DNA of 64,000 nt from an uncultured Novosphingobium sp. (GTDB lineage: Bacteria > Pseudomonadota > Alphaproteobacteria > Sphingomonadales > Sphingomonadaceae), in the NCBI GenBank assembly GCA_946886075.1, contig CAMPHR010000011.1, positions 1 through 64,000 of the forward strand. Direction: 5' to 3'. This document shows, one piece after another, positions 37,479-46,615 of the stretch. The translations under genes were made by a program, and so were the position numbers. Position 1 is the stretch's first letter. Each line of letters opens with the position of its first letter. The notes beneath the pieces were generated by a model. That model ran no database searches, was not told the DNA's origin, and worked only from the letters and a program-made list of their open reading frames with translations.

Positions 37479-39429
37479 GCGCATTGGACAGCGCATGTGA
37501 CAGGCCCATCAGCGTATAGGGTTTCCGCAGCACCTCATGACCGCCAAAATCGGTACCTTCGGCAATGTCGCCAGCATAGCCGGTGACGAACAGCACCGGG
37601 AGGCTGGCAAAGGCAGGGGGGAGGGTGCGCACCATCTCCGGGCCAGTCATGTCTGGCATCAACACGTCGCTCATGATCAGGCCGATGTCCCCATGGCTGG
37701 TCAGCAGCTTCGCCGCCTTTGACGGATGATCGCAGGCAACGGGCAAGTGGCCGAGCTCCGCCAACGCCGACATGGTCTGGTTAAGCACGCGCGGATCATC
37801 TTCCACCACCAGGATGCGGGTGGGCGGATGCAACACCGGTTCGCCCTCTGGCAGTGACTGATCGGCGTCAGCGGCATTTTCCACGCCCAGTTTTCGGGGC
37901 AGGTAGATATGCACGCACGTTCCTTCGCCCGGCTCGGACTTGATGCGGATTTCGCCCTGGCTCTGCCGCACGAATCCGAAGATCTGGCTGAGGCCAAGAC
38001 CCGTTCCCTTGCCGACCGGCTTGGTCGTAAAGAATGGTTCGAACACGCGCGCCAACACATCCGGGCTCATGCCGCAACCATCGTCCTTGACGCTCAGCGT
38101 GACATATTCGCCCTCTGCGCAGTCGCCGATCTCGTTATCCGACAGATGCGCCTGGCCTGTGCGGATCAACAGCCGCCCACGCCCCTCCATCGCGTCGCGC
38201 GCATTGACGCACAGGTTCAGGATCGCGTTTTCCATCTGATGCTGATCGACGAAAATGTGCCAGCCCTTCGCCTGTTTCTCGATCGACACGGTGATTTGGT
38301 CGCCGATCGACCGGTCGATGAGTTCCCCCATGCCGCCGACAAGCGTGTCGAGATCGACGGGGCTGGGCAGCAGTGGCTCTGACCGGGCAAAAGCAAGCAG
38401 GCGGCGGGTCAACGCAGCAGCGCGGTTCGCGCCTTCCATTGCATTGTCCAAGTGCCGGGCCGCCTCCTGAGGCTTGAGCCGCAGCCTGCGCTTTGCCAGT
38501 TCCAATCCGCCAACGACCACAGCCAGCATATTGTTGAAGTCATGGGCAATTCCGCCGGTCAGCTGCCCTACCGCGTCCATCTTCTGCATCTGGCGCAGAT
38601 TTTCCTCCACGGCCGCGCGCTCGGCCGTTTCGTTCTTCAACTGCTCATAGGCATCCGACAGTTCGGCGGTCCGCGCCGCGACAGCTTCCTCCAGCCGATC
38701 GGCGCGTTCCGCCTCTGCTTCTGCCATCCGCCGTGCCATGCGCCGCTCACTATAAGCGGCATTGGCGACCCACAGCGCGAACAGAACGCATACCAGCAGC
38801 ACCAGCCCGAACAGCCTGGATGTGCGATCGACAAATTGAGTTCGGTTGCCTGCGAGCTTCACCGCCAGACTGCGCTCCTGCAGCCGGGCATTCTCCGCTT
38901 GGATCACGCGATCGAGCAGCGCCGTAATATGCTTCAGGTCCTCCGACCTGCCCGCCCGGTGAAACTGCGCGAGCGCCGCCATCTTCTGGTCGTAGGTCGT
39001 GCGCAGGCCAATTTCGCTCAGCGTCTTGCCGCGCTGTTCGAACGCCTTTTGCAACTCCCGCACATTGGCGCGCTGCCACCCCGACCGGCGGGTCGCATAG
39101 TTCAACAGCTTGAGCTGGCTGGACGCAGTGCGCCATTGATCCTGGAAAAGGCGGCCAACATCTGGGTCAAGGCTGATGACATAGCGCGCCAAGGTCACTT
39201 CGGCGCGTGCGGTCTTGGCCTCGAACGCACGGGCCAGAGCGATGATTTCAAAACTGCGGCGTTGTTCCTGCAGCGCACGCTCATGATCGCGGGACGCATT
39301 GCTGGCGCTGTAGAGCAGGGTGCCAAGCGACCCGATGAGCAATATCACAAGGACCAGCGGAAGGGAGCGTCGCATCGTCGCGCGCCAGCCAGAATCCTGA
39401 TCATCCATGTAATAGCTGTCTGCCATCAA
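37435..39429 (-). CDS. Hybrid sensor histidine kinase with C-terminal receiver domain
   Basis: A 664-residue membrane kinase. Two membrane helices (about 21-42 and 205-226) bracket a helical periplasmic sensor of CHASE3-like type. A coiled coil (226-290) leads to the H box GGIAHDFNNMLAVV (His296), then the N box NAILNLCVNARD, G boxes DDGCGM and GKGTGLGLSQIFGF, and a receiver domain (about 537-655) with Asp588 in LIMSDVLMPDMTG and Lys in LRKPY. No separate response regulator is adjacent, so output is through an unlinked partner. Start could be either of the first two ATGs (39429 or 39426). Confidence 0.9.
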   Translation of the reverse strand: MMADSYYMDDQDSGWRATMRRSLPLVLVILLIGSLGTLLYSASNASRDHERALQEQRRSFEIIALARAFEAKTARAEVTLARYVISLDPDVGRLFQDQWRTASSQLKLLNYATRRSGWQRANVRELQKAFEQRGKTLSEIGLRTTYDQKMAALAQFHRAGRSEDLKHITALLDRVIQAENARLQERSLAVKLAGNRTQFVDRTSRLFGLVLLVCVLFALWVANAAYSERRMARRMAEAEAERADRLEEAVAARTAELSDAYEQLKNETAERAAVEENLRQMQKMDAVGQLTGGIAHDFNNMLAVVVGGLELAKRRLRLKPQEAARHLDNAMEGANRAAALTRRLLAFARSEPLLPSPVDLDTLVGGMGELIDRSIGDQITVSIEKQAKGWHIFVDQHQMENAILNLCVNARDAMEGRGRLLIRTGQAHLSDNEIGDCAEGEYVTLSVKDDGCGMSPDVLARVFEPFFTTKPVGKGTGLGLSQIFGFVRQSQGEIRIKSEPGEGTCVHIYLPRKLGVENAADADQSLPEGEPVLHPPTRILVVEDDPRVLNQTMSALAELGHLPVACDHPSKAAKLLTSHGDIGLIMSDVLMPDMTGPEMVRTLPPAFASLPVLFVTGYAGDIAEGTDFGGHEVLRKPYTLMGLSHALSNALSGSHHPGTAAAAE

Positions 39430-39551
39430 CCCCTGATCTTAGACGAACAGCATTACAGCGGAAATATCAAGGCACAAAAGGTTCCGTGCAATCACGCATT
39501 TTTTTGTCGCGCGCTGCCTTCCTTTCGCCGATGCAGCAGGCACCGCCGCGA

Positions 39552-40814
39552 TCAGTCGATCGCGCCGGTGGCCTTACCCGCTGCCTCGAACATGCCGATA
39601 ATCTGACCTACCTGTTCGTCACTATGCTCCGCGCAAAGCGAACAACGCAGCAGGAAGGTTCCTGCAGGAGTGGCCGGGGGGCGAGCCATGTTAACGTAAA
39701 GCCCCAGTTCCAGCAGCGCCTGCCACATCGCGACCGCCTGAGCCTGGTCGGTCAGGATGACCGCGATAATGGCGGATTGCGGTGTTTCCGTGCCGAGCTT
39801 GAAGCCAAGATCGGCAAGGCCCTTGTGCAGTCGCTGGCTGTTCTTCCACAGATGCGCGCGTTTTTCGCCTGCATGCATCAGCTTGCGGATCGACGTCGCA
39901 GCGGTCGCGACCACGCTCGGCGGCAGGGAGGCGGTGAACACGTAGGGGCGGCAGACGAGGCGCAGCACTTCGAACTTGGGGTGGTTCGATACGCAGAATC
40001 CGCCGACCGTTCCAACCGATTTGGAGAAGGTGCCGACCACGAAATCGACATCTTGTTCGACGCCCTGCTCTTCATAAACGCCGCGGCCATTCGCGCCGAA
40101 AAAGCCCATGCCGTGCGCTTCATCGACCAGGATCATGCAATTGGGATGCTTGCGCACCGCCGCCACCATTTCGGGCAGCGGAGCGACATCGCCCAGCATC
40201 GAGTAGACGCCTTCCAGAACCACCAGCTTCTGCGCATCCGCAGGCAAGCGGCCGAGGCGCTTGTCCAGATCCTCGACGCTGTTGTGGCGGAAGCGGACGA
40301 TTTCCGCATCGCCCAGGAAACAGCCATCATAGATTGACGCATGGCTGTCCGCGTCCAGAACGACATAGTCGCCCCGTCCGGCCAGCGTCGAAATCATGCC
40401 GAGATTGGCCTGATAACCGGTCGAAAAGACCATGGCGCCGGATGTGCCGTAAAATTCCTTCAGCGCGTCTTCGACTTCCTTATGCCCCTGATAGGTGCCG
40501 TTCAGCACGCGGCTGCCGGTGGTTCCTGCGCCAAATTCATCGAGCGCCTTCTTGCCAGCCGCCACGACGTCGGGGTCGAATGTCATGCCCATATAGTTAT
40601 AGGTGCCGAGCAGGATCGTGTCCTTGCCCTTGATCACCGCCTGGGTGGGCGACTTTACCTCATCCATGACGATCGCGAACGGATCGCGCACGCCCGTCGC
40701 CAGCAGCGCCTCACGCTCGGCAATCAGCGGATCGAATTTGGAAAAAAGATCGCGCGCGTCCGCGACTTCAGCAGGCGTATGGGCGTCAGTGGCGGTCTCT
40801 ACGGCATCGGTCAT
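39552..40814 (-). CDS. spt: Serine palmitoyltransferase
   Basis: A 420-residue soluble alpha-oxoamine synthase that condenses serine with palmitoyl-CoA (or acyl-ACP) to 3-ketodihydrosphingosine, the first step of sphingolipid synthesis. The length equals that of the Sphingomonas paucimobilis enzyme, and blocks such as LLGTYNYMGMTFDPDV, DADSHASIYDG (His158 stacking on PLP), DEAHGMGFFG and GTFSKSVGTVGG (PLP Lys265) are close to it. No membrane segment. The acyl carrier protein gene lies 129 nt upstream on the same strand. Confidence 0.95.
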   Translation of the reverse strand: MTDAVETATDAHTPAEVADARDLFSKFDPLIAEREALLATGVRDPFAIVMDEVKSPTQAVIKGKDTILLGTYNYMGMTFDPDVVAAGKKALDEFGAGTTGSRVLNGTYQGHKEVEDALKEFYGTSGAMVFSTGYQANLGMISTLAGRGDYVVLDADSHASIYDGCFLGDAEIVRFRHNSVEDLDKRLGRLPADAQKLVVLEGVYSMLGDVAPLPEMVAAVRKHPNCMILVDEAHGMGFFGANGRGVYEEQGVEQDVDFVVGTFSKSVGTVGGFCVSNHPKFEVLRLVCRPYVFTASLPPSVVATAATSIRKLMHAGEKRAHLWKNSQRLHKGLADLGFKLGTETPQSAIIAVILTDQAQAVAMWQALLELGLYVNMARPPATPAGTFLLRCSLCAEHSDEQVGQIIGMFEAAGKATGAID

Positions 40815-40943
40815 CGCATATATCCGTTCGGTTCGAGCAGCATCGAGCAGGTCGAGATGTGTCGGTCGAGAATGTTTCCCGTCATCTCGATCTCTGGTCC
40901 TCGGCGCGCGCGGACCGGTTCGATGCGGACGGGCTAGGCCAGG

Positions 40944-41186
40944 TCAGCCCTTCAACTTGGCTACAGCGTCCACAAGCTGACCGATATTCTCGATCTCAGC
41001 CTGCATGTTCATGGTGATGATGATGTCGAATTCATCCTCGATCGCCGCGACGAAATCCATGACGGTCAGGCTGTCCCACTCCAGGTCGCCTGCGAAGGTG
41101 GTCGCTTCGCTCAGGTCAACGCCCTTCTTGTTGAAAGGAGCGATCTGCGCGGCGATGCTGTCGAAAATCTGCTGGCGATCCGTCAT
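40944..41186 (-). CDS. Acyl carrier protein linked to serine palmitoyltransferase
   Basis: An 80-residue acidic carrier beginning MTDRQQIFDSIAAQI. The phosphopantetheine serine is Ser39 in LEWDSLTVMDF, then AAIEDEFDIIITMN. The WDSL form and position directly upstream of spt match the special carrier protein described beside spt in Sphingomonas wittichii. The frame is open to 41264, but ATG 41186 gives the normal ACP length. Likely co-transcribed with spt. Confidence 0.92.
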   Translation of the reverse strand: MTDRQQIFDSIAAQIAPFNKKGVDLSEATTFAGDLEWDSLTVMDFVAAIEDEFDIIITMNMQAEIENIGQLVDAVAKLKG

Positions 41187-41309
41187 TATCTGTTCAAAGC
41201 TTTCCCGTGAAAGGGCGGGTTTTGCCCCCAAGTGCGGCCTTTTGGCAAGGGAATAAGGCGGCAATCGGGCAGCATCGCGCCCGATTATGGAGCCGCGCCG
41301 CGCCCGTTC

Positions 41310-41588
41310 TTACCGGAAATTGTCGGCGTAGGCCTGGATCTTCAGCGTCTTGGGCGGCGTGGGGATGAAGCTGTAGCCGATCCCATATTTGTCGGCATAG
41401 GCCCGCGCCGCGTCGAGCGAGGGGAAGGTCAGCTTCACCTGGCTTTGCGTGTCGCCCGAACCGGCCCAGCCGGTCAGCGGGTCCGGCTTCTTTGCCTCGC
41501 TCGGCGCAAATTCCAGAACCCATTTATCGGTCCGCGCCTTGCCGGACTGGAGGGCGTTCTTCTGAATCTGATAGATGCGCGCAGCCAT
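41310..41588 (-). CDS. NDUFS4-like complex I accessory subunit (ETC complex I subunit region)
   Basis: A 92-residue protein beginning MAARIYQIQKNALQSGKART, then WVLEFAPSEAKKPDPLTGW and an AYADKYGIGYSFIP block, which is the conserved core of the mitochondrial 18-kDa (AQDQ/NDUFS4) subunit. Alphaproteobacteria carry it as a small soluble protein bound to NADH dehydrogenase. Start ATG 41588 matches homologues; the open frame extends to 41651. No nuo genes are in the window. Confidence 0.9.
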   Translation of the reverse strand: MAARIYQIQKNALQSGKARTDKWVLEFAPSEAKKPDPLTGWAGSGDTQSQVKLTFPSLDAARAYADKYGIGYSFIPTPPKTLKIQAYADNFR

Positions 41589-41647
41589 TAGGGCGTCAAA
41601 CTCCTGGGAAGGGCGATGGGTCCGTTGCACCAGCGGGCGGGCGGAAG

Positions 41648-44101
41648 TCAAGGCTTGGCGCGGGCATCGGCGCGTTTGGTGCGCAGTGTGGCCGCAGCGC
41701 CAGCCGGATCATCGGGCCAAGGATGCCGCGGATAGCGCCCGCGCATCTCCTTTGCGACCGCGCTCCAACTGCCCGCCCAGAAACCCGGCAAGTCGCGCGT
41801 CGTCTGGATCGGCCGCCCGGCAGGCGACGTAAGCGACAGGACCAGCGGGATGCGCGCACTGCCGACGACCGGATGCTCCGCAAGCCCGAACAGCGCCTGC
41901 ACCCGCAACTCCACGCGCGGTCCACCTTCGGCCGCATAGTCAATCTCGTGGCTGCTCCCGGCAGGCGACTGGAAGGCCGGAGGAGCCAGCCGATCAAGCT
42001 GCTGCTTGCCATCCCAGCCGATAATCCCTTCTAGAACGCCGGATAATCGCGAACGGTCGAGGTCGGACAAGCGCCGCTTGCCCGCGAGCAGGGGCGCAAG
42101 CCACTCGTCGAGCGTCGCCAGCAGCGCAGCATCCGAAAGCGCCTCCACCCCTGCGAAACCAGCCCGCATCCGAAGCGATCGCGCTGCGTCGGACCATGGC
42201 AGCAGCCCAAGCCCCCCTTGCCTGACGCCGTCCAGAAGAGCCGCGACAACAGCATCCGGATCAGGCCTGGCGTCCGATCCGGACGAAAGCCGCACCATGC
42301 CCAGCCGCCTCTCGCGCAGCGCCTCGATCCCTCCGGTCTCAGCCCGGAACCGCACCGTGCGATGCTCCTTCACGTGGCTGCTGAACAAGCGCAGCACTTC
42401 CGCCTCGCTGATCGGCGCGGCCGAGAGGATGCGCGCGCCCGCCGCGCTTCCCTGCACTTCCCCGACCGCCAGCCACTCTTCACGCGCTAGTGGGCTCAAG
42501 GGATCGAGCCTAAAGCCGCGCCCGCCAACGCTTGCCCACTCCGCGCCATCCGCCGACCGCCGCTTTGCCACCCGGTCAGGAAAGGCCAGCGCAAGGCAAA
42601 GCCCCGCATCATGCTCGCCTGCCGCAGCCCTCTGGCCCGAAGAAACCAGCCCAGCCCACCGCTTGGCCATTGCCCGCGCCGCATCGGCCCGCCTCCCGCT
42701 TTCCCGTCGCCAGCGCAGCCGCCGTTGCGACAGGTCCACATCCTGCCCGCCGATACCGCGTTCCCCGAGCAGCACCGCCACCTCCGCCGCGACTGCCGCC
42801 AGCCCCAACTCGCCTGCGCGCACCAGCATATGTCCGATCCGAGGCTCCACCGGCAACCGCGCCAGTGCTTTGCCATGCGCTGTGATCCGCCCATCCTCAT
42901 CCAGCGCTTGCAGCACCATCAGCCGCTTGCGCGCCTCATCCAGCGCAGGGCGCGGCGGCGGGTCGAGCCAGTGCAGGCTCGCCGGGTCGCTCACCCCCCA
43001 CAGCGCGCAGTCGAGCATCAGGCTGGAAAGGTCGCTCTCCAAAATCTCCGGCGGATCGAAGGGCGGCATGCCCGCTGTCGCCGCTGCTTCCCACAGCCGA
43101 TAGGCGACGCCCGGCCGCTGCCGCGCCGCACGCCCCGCGCGCTGGGTCGCCGCCGCCTGGCTCGCCCGCTCCGTCACCAGCCGCGTCACGCCCGCCGCCC
43201 GGTCATAGCGAGGCCGCCGCGACAGGCCGGAGTCGATCACGATCCGCACCCCATCAATCGTCAGGCTGGTTTCCGCGATCGATGTCGCCAGAATCACCTT
43301 GCGCCGCCCCTCCCGAGAGGGACGGATGGCAGCGCGCTGCGTCGCCGGGTCCAGACTGCCGTGCAGTCGATGCACCTCGACCTCGACCCCGAGCCCCTCC
43401 AATCGCGCCGCTGTCCGTTCGATCTCCGCCACGCCGGGCAGGAAGGCCAGCAAGTCGCCCTCCGCCTCTTCGACCAGGGCTCGCCGCACGGCCCCAGCCA
43501 TCTCATCCTCTATCCGCTTTTCCGCCGCCCTGCCGATGTGCCGCAACTCCAGCGGCTGTATCCGCCCTTCGCTCTCCAGCACCGGCGCATCGTCCAGCAA
43601 CGCTGCAAAGCGTGCCCCATCCAGCGTGGCCGACATTGGCACGATGCGCAGGTCAGGGCGCAGCGCCGCCTGAGCATCCAGCGCCAGCGCGAGCCCGAAG
43701 TCGCTGTCCAAGCTCCGCTCATGCACTTCGTCGAACAGGACCGCCGATATGCCGCCAAGCTCCGGATCATCCTGAATGCGGCGGACGAAAATCCCCTCCG
43801 TCAGCACCAATATGCGCGTCGCGGCCGACTGTTTGCTGTCCATCCGCGTCGCATAGCCGACGATCCCGCCCGGCACGCCGCCCATCAGTTCGGCGATCCG
43901 CTCGGCCGCCGCGCGGGCAGCCAGCCTGCGTGGCGACAGCAGCAGCACCTGACCCGTGCACCATGGCTCGTCCAGCAGGGCAGGTGCGACCGCCGTCGTC
44001 TTGCCCGCTCCCGGCGGCGCCACCAGCACTGCGCTACTGCGCGCGCGAAGGGCGTCGAGCAACTGGGGCAAGACATCATGGATCGGCAGCGCGGCGCTCA
44101 T
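41648..44101 (-). CDS. hrpB: ATP-dependent RNA helicase HrpB
   Basis: An 817-residue DEAH/DExH helicase. Walker A APPGAGKTT (about residues 27-35), DEVH box in LFDEVHERSLD, motif III MSATLDG, motif V ATSIAETSLTIDG and motif VI QRAGRAARQRPG. A C-terminal HrpB-specific domain follows. Cellular role poorly defined in bacteria. ATG 44101 (MSAALPIHD) is preferred; the frame is open to 44173. Confidence 0.93.
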   Translation of the reverse strand: MSAALPIHDVLPQLLDALRARSSAVLVAPPGAGKTTAVAPALLDEPWCTGQVLLLSPRRLAARAAAERIAELMGGVPGGIVGYATRMDSKQSAATRILVLTEGIFVRRIQDDPELGGISAVLFDEVHERSLDSDFGLALALDAQAALRPDLRIVPMSATLDGARFAALLDDAPVLESEGRIQPLELRHIGRAAEKRIEDEMAGAVRRALVEEAEGDLLAFLPGVAEIERTAARLEGLGVEVEVHRLHGSLDPATQRAAIRPSREGRRKVILATSIAETSLTIDGVRIVIDSGLSRRPRYDRAAGVTRLVTERASQAAATQRAGRAARQRPGVAYRLWEAAATAGMPPFDPPEILESDLSSLMLDCALWGVSDPASLHWLDPPPRPALDEARKRLMVLQALDEDGRITAHGKALARLPVEPRIGHMLVRAGELGLAAVAAEVAVLLGERGIGGQDVDLSQRRLRWRRESGRRADAARAMAKRWAGLVSSGQRAAAGEHDAGLCLALAFPDRVAKRRSADGAEWASVGGRGFRLDPLSPLAREEWLAVGEVQGSAAGARILSAAPISEAEVLRLFSSHVKEHRTVRFRAETGGIEALRERRLGMVRLSSGSDARPDPDAVVAALLDGVRQGGLGLLPWSDAARSLRMRAGFAGVEALSDAALLATLDEWLAPLLAGKRRLSDLDRSRLSGVLEGIIGWDGKQQLDRLAPPAFQSPAGSSHEIDYAAEGGPRVELRVQALFGLAEHPVVGSARIPLVLSLTSPAGRPIQTTRDLPGFWAGSWSAVAKEMRGRYPRHPWPDDPAGAAATLRTKRADARAKP

Positions 44102-44169
44102 GCCAGTCCTGTCGCGCCAATCGGGGGCCGGTGCAATCCCACTATGTGAAGGCGAGCCCTGCCCAAGTT

Positions 44170-44955
44170 TCACCCGAACAACAGCCTGTGGACCGGGTTA
44201 TCAGAGTCGAGCAGCATCTTCGCCGTCAGCCCCAGCGACATGATGATCAACAGCGGCCGTATCAGCTTGCTGCCGAACCGCATGGCCAGACGTGATCCAA
44301 TCTGGCTCCCCGTGATGCTACCCACTGCCATGGCCAGGCCAGCAACCCAGACGACATGACCACCCACTATCAGCGTCAACAGCCCCGCCACATTGCTGGC
44401 GAGGTTCGCCGCCTTTGTCTGAGCCGTCGCCCGGACCAGGCCCAATCCACCCAGCGCGAGGAAGATCGTCGTGTAAAAGGCGCCAGCGCCCGGGCCGAAA
44501 AATCCATCGTAAAAGCCGATGAGGCCGATCAGCAGGCTCAATCCTGCCAATCCCAAGCGGCTGTGCCGATCCATCTCGCTGATACGGGGTGAGAAGGTGA
44601 AATAGCCCGCCAGCAGGATCAGCAGTGCGGGCATTAATCCGGCCAAAATCCCCGGATCGACCCGTTGGATCAACCAGGCACCGCCCACTGACCCGACGAA
44701 CGCCGCGATGATCGGCCAGCGATAGGCTTTCAGGTCCATATGCCCCGCGCGCGCGTAGGCGACGCATGCGCCGAAAGTGCCCAGCGATGATTGCAGCTTG
44801 TTGGTGCCCACGGCTGCAACCGGCGGCACGCCTGCTGCCAACAAGGCGGGGAGGGAGATCAACCCGCCGCCTCCTGCCATCGCATCGATGCACCCGGAAA
44901 TCAAAGCCGCCGCCATCAGGAAGGCCAGGCTTTCAGGAGACAGGATGATGTCCAT
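44170..44955 (-). CDS. TSUP/TauE-SafE family membrane permease
   Basis: A 261-residue polytopic protein with about eight membrane segments. GCIDAMAGGGGLISLPALLAAGVPP and the repeat-half motif LIGFYDGFFGPGAGAFYTT are the paired signatures of the TauE/SafE family. The family exports or imports sulfite, sulfoacetate and similar anions; the substrate here is unknown. Confidence 0.9.
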   Translation of the reverse strand: MDIILSPESLAFLMAAALISGCIDAMAGGGGLISLPALLAAGVPPVAAVGTNKLQSSLGTFGACVAYARAGHMDLKAYRWPIIAAFVGSVGGAWLIQRVDPGILAGLMPALLILLAGYFTFSPRISEMDRHSRLGLAGLSLLIGLIGFYDGFFGPGAGAFYTTIFLALGGLGLVRATAQTKAANLASNVAGLLTLIVGGHVVWVAGLAMAVGSITGSQIGSRLAMRFGSKLIRPLLIIMSLGLTAKMLLDSDNPVHRLLFG

Positions 44956-45039
44956 GCGGGTCCGCTCTTGCCTTCGCCGCGTCCCTCAAATGGGACGACA
45001 GGCGCCTCTACGTCCCGACGATCGCCGTGCGGGGTTCCC

Positions 45040-46104
45040 TTAATAGGCGCGGGCGATGGCGAACTCGACGGCCTCGGTCAAAGCAGCCTTGGCCTTGCCT
45101 GTATCGAACATGCCCAGCGCATCGATCGCGCGTTGGCCATAGAGCCGCGCCCGTGCAAGCGTGTCATCAATCGCACCGGTCTTGCGCAGCAATCCGGTGG
45201 CATGCGCCAGATCCACATCGCTTATCCGGTTGCCCGCGATGGCCTGCTTCCAAAAGGCGCGGTCGTCCTCAGACCCGCGTGCATAGGCGAGGATAACGGG
45301 TAGCGTCACCTTGCCGTCGCGGAAATCGTCGCCTGCGTCCTTGCCCATGGTCGCGCCGTCCGATTCATAATCGATCGCGTCATCGATCAGCTGGAATGCG
45401 ATGCCAAGGTTCCGCCCATAGACGTCCAGCGCCTTTTCCTCGGCTTCGTCCCTGTCCGCGACCACTGCGGATATGCGGCAGGCGGCGGCGAACAGCGCGG
45501 CCGTCTTGGCGCCGATGATGTCCAGATATTGTTCTTCGCTGGTATCGATGCGCCGCTGGGCCGTCAGCTGGTTGACTTCGCCCTCTGCGATCACCGCCGA
45601 TGCGTTCGACAGGATTTTGAGGACCTTGAGCGATTCCGCTTCGACCATCAGTTCGAACGCGCGGGAGAAAAGGAAATCGCCGACTAGAACGCTGGCGCTG
45701 TTGCCCCAGATGATATTGGCCGTTTTGCGGCCCCGGCGCAGGCCTGAGCCATCGACTACATCATCATGCAACAGCGTCGCCGTGTGGATGAACTCGACCG
45801 CCGCCGCCAGCTTATAGTGGCGGCTGCCCGCATAGCCGACCAGCTGGGCGCAGGCGAGGGTCAGCATCGGGCGCATCCGCTTGCCGCCACCCGCGATCAG
45901 GTGGCCTGCGAGCTCGGGGATCAGCGGAATGCGCGACTGCATTCGATCCAGGATCACCGCATTGACCTGGTTCATGCCGTCGGCGACCAGCGCCATCATG
46001 GGGGTGAGCGAAGGCGCGCCGTTGGTGCGGCCGATGGGGTGGACATTGCCGGACAGTGGGCCGGAGATTGGGCCGGAGGAGGGGCCGGAGGCTGGTGCGG
46101 TCAT
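45040..46104 (-). CDS. ispB: Polyprenyl diphosphate synthase (octaprenyl/decaprenyl type)
   Basis: A 354-residue trans-prenyltransferase, most likely making the ubiquinone side chain (Q10 in sphingomonads). First Asp-rich motif in TLLHDDVVDGSGLRRG, second in FQLIDDAIDYESD; GGGKRMRPML is the substrate-binding block. The N-terminus has a Gly/Pro/Ser repeat (SGPSSGPISGPLSG). ATG 46104 is used; an ATG near residue 36 is a shorter alternative. Divergent from chorismate mutase. Confidence 0.9.
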   Translation of the reverse strand: MTAPASGPSSGPISGPLSGNVHPIGRTNGAPSLTPMMALVADGMNQVNAVILDRMQSRIPLIPELAGHLIAGGGKRMRPMLTLACAQLVGYAGSRHYKLAAAVEFIHTATLLHDDVVDGSGLRRGRKTANIIWGNSASVLVGDFLFSRAFELMVEAESLKVLKILSNASAVIAEGEVNQLTAQRRIDTSEEQYLDIIGAKTAALFAAACRISAVVADRDEAEEKALDVYGRNLGIAFQLIDDAIDYESDGATMGKDAGDDFRDGKVTLPVILAYARGSEDDRAFWKQAIAGNRISDVDLAHATGLLRKTGAIDDTLARARLYGQRAIDALGMFDTGKAKAALTEAVEFAIARAY

Positions 46105-46202
46105 GACCCGGCCCATGTGGCGGTGCAAAATGCAGATAGCAAGCGGGAATAGCTTGCACAGCGCGCCGGATGGGGCAAAAAGCGCGCGGATATTCGGAAG
46201 GA

Positions 46203-46487
46203 ATGAGCGTGGACGACACTTTGAAGCGGTATCGCGAGAGCATCGACAATATCGACGCCGCGCTCGTGTTCATGCTCGCCGAGCGCTTCAAGATCACGCA
46301 GGCGGTCGGCGAATATAAGGCGACGCACGACCTGCCGCCCGCCGATCCGGGCCGTGAGGAACGACAGATCAGCCGCCTCCGTCAGCTCGCGACAGACGCC
46401 AATCTAAATCCTGATTTCACCGAGAAATTCCTGCGTTTCATCATCGACGAAGTGATCCGCCATCACGAACGGCTACGGGACGCTTGA
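46203..46487 (+). CDS. Chorismate mutase, AroQ type
   Basis: A 94-residue all-helical enzyme converting chorismate to prephenate. RYRESIDNIDAALVFMLAERFKITQAVGEYK carries the typical Arg, the RFxxxxxVGxxK pattern and the active-site Lys; REERQISRL and FIIDEVIRHHERL follow. AAGGA lies before ATG 46203; the open frame to 46170 is disfavoured. No aro or phe partner is adjacent. Confidence 0.92.
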   Translation: MSVDDTLKRYRESIDNIDAALVFMLAERFKITQAVGEYKATHDLPPADPGREERQISRLRQLATDANLNPDFTEKFLRFIIDEVIRHHERLRDA

Positions 46488-46543
46488 CGCGCGCACGTAC
46501 AGCGGGTCGCTTCCTCATATGAATAGCACCTGCCATCTTATCA

Positions 46544-46570
46544 CCGTTCGCCCTGAGCCTGTCGAAGGGC
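46544..46570 (+). repeat. REP-like element
   Basis: Contains ccgttcgccctgagcctgtc (46544-46563) then gaagggc, the consensus of the repeat family found in this window. It lies between the convergent chorismate mutase and EamA genes; ttcacttcgttctcac follows as in the longer copy. Confidence 0.75.
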
Positions 46571-46615
46571 TTCACTTCGTTCTCACAAGATGACGGGTCG
46601 AAAAGGTGTGCCCCT

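Noticed and set aside
38452..39606. Plus-strand open frame opposite the histidine kinase
   Set aside because: Antisense shadow; the kinase shows all catalytic boxes in frame.
39486..40337. Plus-strand frame overlapping serine palmitoyltransferase
   Set aside because: Antisense to a family member with intact PLP motifs; no independent support.
42006..44149. Plus-strand open frames of 365 and 512 codons opposite hrpB
   Set aside because: Ser/Arg/Pro-rich mirror frames of a long GC-rich gene; helicase motifs on the minus strand are complete.
46020..46095. Gly/Pro/Ser-coding short repeats at the 5' end of ispB
   Set aside because: Only three imperfect units in a variable N-terminus; likely low-complexity sequence, not a functional repeat.
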